Translations under genes and position numbers: made by a program | Shown: positions 45,487 through 55,536 of the stretch, piece by piece | How positions within the stretch are numbered: position 1 is the first letter of the stretch | Layout: each line of letters opens with the position of its first letter | Notes under the pieces: generated by a model | What the model saw: only the letters and a program-made list of their open reading frames with translations | Told to the model about the DNA's origin: nothing | Database searches by the model: none | Assembly: GCF_029852145.1 (NCBI RefSeq) | Contig: NC_079978.1 | Span: 2,418,001-2,482,000 of the forward strand | Length of the DNA stretch: 64,000 nucleotides | Reading direction: 5' to 3' | Source: Microplitis mediator | Lineage: Eukaryota; Arthropoda; Insecta; Hymenoptera; Braconidae

Positions 45487-48400
45487 ATGGACAACCAGCA
45501 AGTATGGGTCCGAGACCAAAAAGAAGGTTTTATAATCGGGAAATTCACGGACATGGTCGACGGTGACGCATTGATTGTTCCTCTGGATAAAAAATATCCT
45601 CAACGCACGTGCCCACTCGACGAAGTATATCCAGCTGGAGAATACACCAAAGACGTCGAAGACAATTGCAAGTACACTGGCGCCTACGCACATATATATT
45701 TAAATTTTCACAGCTCAACAAATTTACCCGAGTCAAAAAACAAATACGGATTAGAGTCTCTAGGTTCTCAATGAGGTTTTTGAGGATCAATTTAAAATTT
45801 TAAAACTACGGTATAGAAAGTTATCCTAGTTTAGTCCTCAAAGTAGTAGCTACGGCCAATTTTACCCCTTTTAGGACTACCCTAGTCAAAAAATAGAACC
45901 TCGTTTGAACCTCTATAGTGCAAAAACGAAAATAAGCGCAATATAGAGGTTCTAGAATACGTTTATTTGCAGCCGCAATTCGAGGTTGAAATTGAAGTTC
46001 ATTTTTTCGACCCGGGTAAATTGGAATAACACAATCGGGATTAGAGCCTCAAAATACTTAAAACAAAGAAACAATTTTATCCGCATTTGAACCTCAAAAG
46101 TCTCATTCGAAGTATTCTCTCCCCTCCCTTTTCTATCTAAAATTTTTCAAACTCCGAAATATAACTTTTCATTCGTCGAGGATTTTGAGGCCTCATTTAC
46201 AATTTAAAATCGATAAATTATTCGCATTTAGACCTCATTGAGGACTTTGAGTACTAAAGTAGAGTTACTTTCTGGGCGGCAAATAAAACATCAAAGGATT
46301 TGAGACTTTTGAGGATTAAACTAGAATTTGTCTTTCGACTCGGGACTTTTGTCTGATCGAATAGAACACGTCTACTAATTAAATAAATTACGCTTAGATT
46401 TTTTGCCGGAGTTAATTAACTCGTACCGTTTTGTCTCCCCCAGGTGCCCTGATGTACCTGAATGAGGCGACTCTCCTCAACAATATACGCACTCGCTACT
46501 TCAAGGACAAGATATACGTGAGTAAACAGCTCTAGCGTGTACTTAAGCCAACACTTGGTGTAAAAAAATGTAGCCAGTGAAAATAATTCTCACACCCAAG
46601 AGATCCTGCGAAAGATTGCTCGCTCATGTAACGAAATAGTGACTGATGACTTTCACGTTGCTATTTATTATTATTATTATCATTACTCATTTTTTATACC
46701 TTGTTGAACGATACTTACTCCTCTCATTAGCAGGAAACTCCCACTCGCGAATTTGAAATTGAGATTACGCTCTGAACACGAACGTAAAAGCCAATGATTG
46801 ATGGCATTTATTATTTTTTCAGAGCTACGTTGCTAATATCCTCATTGCAGTAAATCCTTACTGTCCAGTTAAAGATTTGTACTCACGACAAACCATAAAA
46901 GCTTATCAAGGAAAGTCACTTGGTGAAACACCTCCTCATGTTTTCGCCATAGGTACCTAGTATATTAATTTATCCAGCGAAACTTTTGTCAATTTTTATA
47001 AATATTTATTTCTTTTGTTACTTTTAAAGCCGACAAGTCTTTCAGAGACATGAAAGTACTGAAACAATCGCAAAGTATTATTGTGTCTGGTGAATCTGGA
47101 GCCGGAAAAACAGAATCTACTAAATATTTACTCCGTTATCTTTGCGATTTATGGGGATCAACTGCTGGCCCGATAGAACAAAAAATTCTTGATGGTAAAT
47201 TATTTTATATAGATATTATATTTGTAAGTAAGTATAATATGTAGTATAGTAAATAATTGTTTTGTGTAAACAGCAAATCCAGTACTCGAAGCCTTTGGAA
47301 ATGCTAAAACAAAGAGGAACAACAACAGCTCTCGGTTCGGTAAATTTATGGAAGTGCATTTCGATAACAAGTGTCAAGTTGTTGGTGGTTTTATATCCCA
47401 CTATCTGTTGGAGAAATCCCGCATATGTCTGCAGAGCCCAGACGAAAGAAATTATCATATATTTTACATGATGTGCGCTGGTGCGCCGACAGAATTGCGT
47501 TCTAAACTTGGTATCACCAAGCCTGACGACTTTCACTATCTACGAAACGGATGCTCACAGTATTTCTGTAACCAAAAGTCCGAGAAGAAGCTCAATGAAG
47601 CTCAAAAATCACGGAACCACCTCGAGAATGGAGGTCTCTCCGACCCGATTCTCGATGACGTTGACGGTTTCGACGCCGTTGATCAGGTCAATTTTACAAT
47701 AAAAAAGTTTAACAGAAATTTACTAAAGCGACTGCGCCAGGATATACTTTAATGTCTTATTATTTTTTTTAATAGGCTTTCACTCGTCTCGGACTCACTG
47801 AAGTGGAACGAATGGAGATCTACACAATGGTAGCAGCTGTTCTTCATCTAGGCAATATTGTCTTCGAAGATAATCCCGAAGACACGCGAGGCGGCTGCAG
47901 AATTGCCGGCAGTACTGCCAAGTCCGTTATAATGTCAGCTAAACTCCTGGGCGTCGACCCAGAGGAACTAAAAGAGGCGCTGGTATCAAAAGTAATGCAG
48001 ACAAGTCGTGGTGGGTACAAAGGAACTGTTATCATGGTGCCTCTCAAGATATACGAGGCGAACAATGCCCGGGACGCTCTAGCTAAAGCAATATACAGCA
48101 AACTGTTTGATCACATTGTATCGCGCATAAACAAAAGTATTCCCTTCAAAGCCTCCAGTTATTACATCGGCGTACTCGATATCGCTGGGTTCGAGTACTT
48201 CAAAGTAAACAGCTTCGAGCAATTTTGCATTAATTACTGCAACGAAAAACTGCAGCAGTTCTTCAATGAGCGGATTCTAAAATTCGAGCAGGAGTTGTAC
48301 GCCAAAGAGTCGCTGAACATTCCCAAGATTTCTTACGTCGACAATCAAGACTGCATCGATCTCATTGAAGCAAAAACCAATGGGATATTTAGTTTACTAG

Positions 48401-51400
48401 ACGAGGAATCGAAATTACCGACGCAGAGCTTCGCCCACTTTACTAGCGAAGTTCATCGCACATGGAATGGACACTTCAGAATAACTTTGCCGCGAACTTC
48501 GAAGCTGAAAGCTCATCGCGAGCTGAGAGACGATGAGGGTTTCGTTATAAGACACTTTGCGGGTGGGGTTTGCTATCAGACGAATCAGTTCATTGAAAAA
48601 AATAATGACGCGCTGCATGCTTCGCTCGAAGGGCTGATACAAGAGAGCGGTAATAATTTTTTGCGCACTCAATTTGCTAATCATTCCGCGAGCCAGAAGG
48701 GAAAACTCACGTTCATCAGCGTGGGCAGTAAATTTAAAACACAGTTGGGTGAGCTTATGGATAAATTAAAGAGTAATGGAACTAATTTCGTACGTTGCAT
48801 TAAGCCTAACAATGAAATGGTTGCTCATAGCTTTGATGGCAGCAGCATACTCGGACAATTACGCTGTTCTGGTATGACTTCAGTGCTCGAACTAATGGAA
48901 CACGGCTATCCGAGCCGCGTTCCCTTTCAGGAACTCTACAATATGTACAAGTCGTATCTACCGCCGGAGTTGGCTAAACTCGAGCCGCGGTTCTTCTGCG
49001 AGGCTCTGCTGCAGAGTTTGAAATTAAATAATAAGGACTTCAAGTTCGGTATCACTCGGGTGTTTTTCAAACCCGGTAAATTTGCTGAATTTGACAGGAT
49101 TATGAAGTCAGATCCGGAGAACTTGAAGAAACTGGTGGCGAATGTTAAAAAATGGCTGCTCAAATCGCGGTGGAATAAAATACAGTTCTGCGCGCTATCG
49201 GTTATCAAACTGAAAAATAAAATAATTTATCGGAGAAATCATCTTATCGTGATACAAAAAAATGCTCGAATGTTTATTGCTATGAAACAACACCAGCCGC
49301 GTATCAAGGGAATTATGAAAATAAAAAATTTGAAAAATCAACTTATCGAAATGCAAGAGATAGCAAATCAATTAAAAGCCGCAAGGGATAAGAGTATCGA
49401 TGACATCAAAAACTTACAGTCGGAAATCGATGTTTCAATGAAAAAGATTAAAGTAATAACTTCACTAGTTATTTATTTATTTTTTTATTTATTTATAAGC
49501 TTTAATTATTAATGCCAGATATTTTTCACAGATGGAACAGAATATAAAGGCCACAGAAATAGATAACTTGTATGCGAAACTGAGAATCGCTGTCAACAAT
49601 GAAATGGCCAATCTGCAAGACAAAGTACAGCAGCAAAAAATAGAGGAGCAAAAGCTGCGTAAGCTCCAAGCGGAAATGGAGATTGAAAGGAAAAAGAAAG
49701 CCGAAGAATTGGCTAAGAAGAAAGAGGACGAGGACAACAAAAAGAAAAAAATGGAGATCGAAGCGAGAAGAAAAGCCGAGGAGGAGCAAAGAAAGAGACA
49801 AGAAGAGGAAGACCAAAAAGCTGCGCTGAGTCTTCAGGTGCGGTGTTTTACTCATAATTTTCTTCCGCTAAATTTTTTACTGCCCGTTGTCCTCTAGAAC
49901 AAAAGACTCATCCCGATAATTGCTTACAGGTTCAACTGGAAAAAGAAGCTATGGAGGAGAGCCATTATCGTGAACTGATGGAACAGGAGCGTCGCGATCA
50001 CGATCTAGCTGTCCGACTTGCCCAAGAGTCCAACGGACAAGTCGAAGATTCACCTCCGCCTATCAGAAAGTAAGTTCATTCATTTATTTACTTTTTAAAT
50101 GATAAAATATGAACGGCATGTAAATCATCGAACATACAAGTGAAGTTGTTCGTACAACGCTGGCGTTTGCTGGTCAAAAAAAAGCCACAATCCAAAAAAA
50201 TGTACAAAGATAAACCTATATATATTCACATTCCAATTTTTATGTAATTGCACAGTGGCTCAGACGTGCGGGTTACCACAACAAACAACAACAGGCTCAA
50301 CAGGTATCAAACTTTTCAGGGTCTTGACACCAACTTAACTAATTTTACTAACTTTTTATTTCTTATTGTATACCTTTTAACCTATTGAATTATAAATAAT
50401 TATTTATTTTGTGTACAACAGTGTAATTTGCATGCGTCCATTTATGTGTACCATAAAATATCCTTGTAAATTAACTCATTAAATTAATTTATATTTATAT
50501 TTTTATTTTATAAAAAATTAGGATCCAGTATTGCATGCTAAAGTTTATTTTAAAACTCATTACATTGTTAAGAGCTAAATAATTTTATTGGTTTACTTAA
50601 TTTAGGTCAGAGCAAGTGAGAAATCATCAGGCGATGATGGCTAATAAAAAATACGATCTATCAAAATGGAAATATTCCGAGTTACGTGACGCTATCAATA
50701 CATCTTGTGACATTGAATTACTCGAAGTAAATAAATTATGCTTGATATATATATTTCTTTAAATTTATAAGAAACGTTAATTTATTTGTTTACTTCTTTA
50801 GGCGTGTCGTCATGAGTTCCATCGCAGACTGAAAGTTTATCACGCATGGAAAGCGAGGAACCGCAGACGCACAACGATGGATGAAAACGAACGTGCTCCG
50901 AAATCGATCATGGAAGCAGGTATTTATTGGATTAATTAATTAATTATTAGTTATATTAAATGATTAGTGTAATTGTTATTTAATTATTTTTCAAGCTGCT
51001 AAGTCGTCGCGCAATCCGTTGAAACACCAAATAACGGAGTCGTCACAACGATACTTCCGTATACCATTCGTTCGTCCAAACGCTGCAGGACAAACGGATA
51101 ATCCTAATGCTGGAAGCAAACGCGGGTGGTGGTACGCTCACTTTGATGGTCAATATGTAGCAAGACAAATGGAATTGCATCCAGATAAACCTCCGATTTT
51201 ATTAGTAGCAGGTAATTTAGCAAATCCATCAGCATTCAAGACCATTATCAAACAGTGCCCCCCATTTTTTGTAAAATTTTACTCTGGAAGCCACCATGAC
51301 TTCAAGCTACGGCCGGAATCTGAAGTCAACTTAACAGCAAAAGTACATGGAAAAAAAAAAAATAGTTGTGGCTACTCTCTGGGATAGTACTGAGTACTTT

Positions 51401-52196
51401 CTGTAAAAAAAAATTTTAGACAGTACTGTATGCTATCTAGAATGTATCCACTACTGTCTAGACTATATCCACTACTGTCCGGGATAGTACTCAGTACTTT
51501 CCAGAGAGTAGTGGATATAGTCTAGATAGTATACAGTACTGTCTGAAATTTTTTTTTTACAGAAAGTACTCAGTACTATCTCAGAGAGTAGCCACTACTA
51601 TTTTTTTTTCCGTGTAGGAGAGCAGAAAGTTGCGGTTTAGTTGATAGTAGATTGTCTGTAACTTGAATTCAAATTGACTTAAAATGTTACTATCAGATAA
51701 TGACATTAAGTTGATTAAAAGTTTCACTTAAAATTGACGGCAAGTTTTTCTGTCAAATTCCATTCAGCTTACGGCCTGTGGCTATCAGGGTAATTAATAA
51801 AATTTTAATAATGTTATGACAGTTTAAAGTCATTGCGTATTTTTAAAAAGTTGGGGCACTGTCTAAGAATGACCTTAGGGCCAGTTTTTCAAACCGGGTT
51901 TAAAATGAAGTTGCTAGTATGTCTGTACATTAATGATATATAGATATACCAGCAATAATAATTTAAACGCGAATTAATAATAAACCCGGTTTGATAAACT
52001 GGCCCTTCATGATGAAAATATTAAACAATAATATTATCCTACAGGAATAGATGATATGCAAATGTGCGAATTAAGTTTAGAAGAGACCGGTTTGACCAGG
52101 AAAAGAGGAGCCGAAATTCTCGAGCACGAATTTAATCGCGAATGGGAACGTCATGGCGGCAAACCCTATATAATTCCCGGTGAACGTAAGAAATGA
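45487..52196 (+). CDS. jar: Unconventional myosin VI (jaguar orthologue)
   Basis: Coding exons: 45487-45667, 46444-46517, 46823-46952, 47030-47194, 47274-47686, 47776-49452, 49532-49837, 49930-50069, [optional 50256-50303], 50606-50726, 50802-50919, 50996-51211 and 52045-52196, giving 1,230 residues (1,246 with the optional exon), close to Drosophila jaguar. The motor has GESGAGKT (P-loop, near residue 150), NNNSSRFGKF (switch I), DIAGFEYF (switch II) and NFVRCIKPN. An IQ-like segment (IVIQKNARMFIAMKQ) is followed by a long charged helix (KKKEDEDNKKKKMEIEARRK). The cargo domain has RRL (FHRRLKVYHAW) and WWY (KRGWWYAHFDG) motifs and MCELSLEETGLTRKRGAEIL. Myosin VI is the minus-end-directed actin motor of endocytosis and cell migration. 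Intron 1 needs a GC donor. The protein ends GGKPYIIPGERKK, without the longer vertebrate-type end. Confidence 0.95.
45726..46345. mobile_element. Diffuse inverted-repeat element in myosin VI intron 1
   Basis: ACCCGAGTCAAAAAAC at the left is mirrored by TTCGACTCGGGACTTTTG at the right. In between, a TTAGAGxCTC / TTGAGGATTTTGAG motif recurs several times in both orientations. It is degenerate and has no ORF. Confidence 0.4.
50256..50303 (+). other. jar: 48-bp in-frame cassette exon of myosin VI
   Basis: Between exons 49930-50069 and 50606-50726, a segment bounded by GCACAG and CAG/GTATCA is 48 bp long, enters and leaves in the same phase and adds 16 residues (GSDVRVTTTNNNRLN core). The exons on either side join in frame without it. 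It sits in the tail just before the cargo domain, where vertebrate myosin VI has alternatively spliced inserts. Confidence 0.7.
51346..51614. mobile_element. Perfect-arm palindromic element in the last myosin VI intron
   Basis: Starts CATGGAAAAAA and ends TTTTTTCCGTG, flanked by TA. The arms contain TAGTxGTGGCTACTCTCTG, GATAGTACTGAGTACTTTC and CAGTACTGTATxCTATCTAGA with their inverse copies. No ORF. TA flanks suggest a Tc1/mariner-type MITE. Confidence 0.75.
51878..52005. mobile_element. 128-bp MITE with GGGCCAGTTTNTCAAACCGGGTTT ends
   Basis: GGGCCAGTTTTTCAAACCGG at the left is matched by CCGGTTTGATAAACTGGCCC at the right. The loop is short and AT-rich. It lies 39 bp before the last myosin VI exon. 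Confidence 0.75.
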
Positions 52197-52869
52197 ACTA
52201 GATTAAATTTTATTATCGCGGTTTATCGGTTTAATATAATATATAAATAACAGTATATCTCATTGTGCACTTCAAAACACTACATGACCATCGATATACC
52301 ATTTGTTCATATGAACAAAATCTTTTATTTTCAATTCAATACAACTCAATTATTTTTTGCTTTACCTTAATTATCTTTTTTGTTATCAATATTATTACTG
52401 TCAATTATCCCGCGGGAGACGAGGTCGTATGTTCATATGGTGAAGAAGCTGCATAAAAATTACTGCTAAGTATTTTTCCGTTATTTGTTTTTTTTTTTTC
52501 AAGAATAATTTAAATAAAATAAATATTTATGAGCCACAAATTTGATGAGACATCTCAATGTCTTTGGTACGTAATTACGTGCGTATATAATTATTATTGC
52601 TATGTATAGTTAAATTTATATTTGCTCGCGACATTAATATATTATTACACAATAAATAATAAATAATTTGATGAGGGCCAAAAGTGAGACTAAAAAAAAG
52701 TTTAATTACTATTAAGAATAATAAAAATATGTTATATTCTGCATGATGTTTTGTCTAAATAAAATATGTTTCACATATGAATGCTTATTATATCTGTACA
52801 AATTTTACAAAATATATATCTATGGTGATAATTAATAATAATGATTATTGTAATTTACAAATTTATAAA
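52197..52869. other. Convergent 3' region of myosin VI and FAAH2-like gene A
   Basis: AT-rich 3' UTR sequence for both genes, with several AATAAA signals. A small GC-richer tract near 52409-52456 could be an extra terminal exon of myosin VI: the donor C/GTAAGA at 52185 and the AG at about 52417 would give a short alternative tail ending CSYGEEAA. I regard this as weak. Confidence 0.45.
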
Positions 52870-55536
52870 CTAGACTTTTGTTGGTGGAATCCAGCCACCA
52901 AACGCTTTTTCCAACTCTTTGGCTACAGCTAAACAAAGTCTGTCTTGATGAGGTGCCGCGATTACCTGTTGATTTTTTTTTATTGATAATTTATAATAAC
53001 AAGTAACTAGTTTAAGATAATAGGTATAAGATTTAAACCTGAAATCCTACGGGCAGCCCTTGCTTATTTAGTCCCATGGGTACTTGAGTCGATGGCAGAC
53101 CAAGAATATTACAAATAAGACAAAATACTCCTGCTATTGATAACAAGATACTTTGACCAATCGCTGGAGCTGTAGTTACAAATGTTGGGAAAAATAATAC
53201 CGAGTTGTCATCCAAAATTTTCTGTTGGAAAAAAAATTATTTTAAAATTTGTTTTGGGAATTCCAGCAACCAAACGGAGAAGTTTTTTGGTTTTAATGCA
53301 ACTACCCGTAATTTTAAACCTTCAATTATTTTTTGTACACTGAGAAAAAATTATTGACAAAAAAAATTGATACCCAAATTTTGAAAATTAACTTTTTTAA
53401 TTAATTAAATATTTTATTCGCAAAAGTATTAGGGGGAGGGGAAAAATGGTACCCTCAAAATTTGATAAAAATAAAACTTAGTATTTCCTCAAGTACCCAG
53501 TTTACCCCCCTCCCCCTTTACCCTCTTTTCTATTGCTAGTATGTAAAATGTATAATGAATGATTTATTATGATCCTGAAGTTATCAGACAATTAAAAATT
53601 TTTTGATTTTTTTTTTTAGCAAATTAATTACAAAAAAAAAAATCCAAAAATATGCACTTGTAGAAAATTTATAAAACTATATGTATAATTTTTTCAAATA
53701 TTTTTTTTTTTTATAATTTATCGTTTCTAAAAAACTCAAAAAATTATTAATTGTTGGCTAACTTCAGTATCATGATTTATTACCAGTAATTTTTCTTGTA
53801 ATTTATTGAATTTTCCTTCATAATATGGAAATTCCGATTCAGGAACCAATCCATTCAGTTCTTTAACAATAGCCATAAATATCGCTGATTTTGAATATTT
53901 TGAACAGCCTACTGTTGATTTAGCCAATTCCAAGTATGGGTTTACTTTTCCCTACAACAAAATTTATCAATATAACCCATAGATCATTATCATTATCATC
54001 AACTACATTATTCCAGCATTAAAAAACTAAAAGACACACTTTTGGATCACTTGGATGGATTAATATCGGGGGCATATCAGACATCGTGAAAAGCTTTGCC
54101 ACGGTTATCTCACAGCTATCACTCAACTCTTCTATCACAGGCTAAAAAATATCATTTAATTACTTACTGCTTGCTCATACAAACAAATATTTAATAACTC
54201 TATTAAAAAACTGCTAATTACTATGCTAATTTTAGCACCGCAAGTCTCAAAATGTTTAGCGGCGCGACGAATCGCGTCTCTGATATCTTCACTCGTAGGA
54301 TTGACGCCGAAATTGTTATCAATATCTTCCAAATAGAAAACATTTAGCTTCGCAATATCAACCGGTTCGTCAAGACGTAAATTTTTTTTACAATCTCTCG
54401 TCATAACTTTTACCGCCATATGAAGATCCTCCGCGTATCTGGTCATTGGACCCAATGTCAGATACTTTTGAAATTCGCTATTTTCCACCATTGGAAAGTG
54501 TCCTTTGATCGGAATTATTCCTGAATTCAAAACAAATTAAATTTTTTTACATCCGTATCTACAATTACAGCAAAATAATAATTACCAGGGGTTGGTTTGT
54601 GTCCAAAAATTCCGTTAAAAAGCGCAGGAACTCTGATAGACCCGCCGATATCTGATCCAAGCCCAATAAGAGATCCACTGGCAGCTATCAATGCGCCCTA
54701 AAAATTTAAATTACTTATATTAATTAACAAAACTAAGATAAATAATGATCAAATAAATGAGTAAACTCACTTCCCCGCCAGAAGATCCGCCCGCGGAATG
54801 TCTTCCGTCGTAAGGATTAAGAGTTGTACCATAAATTGGATTGGTCGACTCAAACCCGGAACACAGTTCCGGTGTATTCGTAACACAAAGGGGAATACCA
54901 CCGGCAGCCCGCATACTTTCTACAATGAGACTGTCTTCATCAGCTTTGATTCCCAAACGCACTAAAGTACATCCCGTGTAACTGAGACCTTAAAAAAGTA
55001 CAAAGACATTGAAGTACTCAGGATAATGGACTTGGACGGAGAACAATGTCAAGGACAAACCTTTGAGCCCGCAGCTTTCTTTAACAGTGAATGGTACACC
55101 GTAAAAAGGTTTTTCCAATTCGAGCTGCATTGTCGTGACAATTCCGGCCTCGAGCATTTTATCGCAATGTCGGGCTTCACGCAGAGCATCTTCGAAGCGG
55201 TTATCAACTACCGAATTTATGAAGGGCTCGACTTCTTTTATTCTTTCGATGTATGCTTCTACTACGGACTCACTTGATATCTTTAATTAATTAATTGCAT
55301 TGATTTATAAATTTGAAACTCATTAGTAAAATTAAAAAAAAAAATTATTATTAAAACCAACTAACGTTGCCCTGTCTTATTTTTTTCGCTAATTGACAAG
55401 CCGAGAGTTCAAACATTGAATCTGAAGTCGGGGGTAATTTTGGAGGTGATATGCAGTCGCGGTACCAAAAAAACGGCTGCAAAAGCAGCAACAGCTTCGC
55501 TGAAATCCAGGATGCGAGACGCAGCATCAGGTGCAT
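52870..55536 (-). CDS. FAAH2: Fatty-acid amide hydrolase 2-like amidase, gene A
   Basis: Nine minus-strand exons: 55536-55366, 55280-55061, 54988-54771, 54697-54586, 54520-54222, 54141-54040, 53951-53784, 53221-53039 and 52965-52870, in phase throughout, giving 522 residues. An N-terminal hydrophobic segment (LLLLLQPFF, about residues 15-24) is a membrane anchor as in FAAH2. The amidase-signature triad is complete: Lys124 in VPFTVKES, Ser199 in SAGGSSGGE and nucleophile Ser223 in GSDIGGSIR, with the 24-residue serine spacing of mammalian FAAH. The family hydrolyses fatty-acid amides; the insect substrate is unknown. The C terminus VAKELEKAFGGWIPPTKV is typical. An acceptor-like TTTTACAAG directly precedes the ATG, so a 5' non-coding exon is likely upstream (a GTAAGT donor lies at about 57199). 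Confidence 0.93.
53569..53773. mobile_element. Palindromic MITE, family A, abutting a splice donor
   Basis: Runs ATGATCCTGAAGTTATCAGAC to CTTCAGTATCAT, flanked on both sides by the identical octamer GATTTATT (53561-53568 and 53774-53781). On the minus strand the donor of FAAH2-like exon 7 is GTAATAAATC at 53783-53774, so the right-hand target duplicate forms the donor's downstream bases. Confidence 0.92.

Noticed and set aside
47262..47536. Alternative-frame ORFs across the myosin VI motor exons
   Set aside because: Shadows of exon 47274-47686, whose correct frame is fixed by the LEAFGNAKTKRNNNSSRFGKF match.
51019..51387. Extension of the myosin VI frame beyond VAG into the intron
   Set aside because: A donor at 51212 and a family-matching exon at 52045 give the expected cargo-domain sequence; the extension runs into a MITE.
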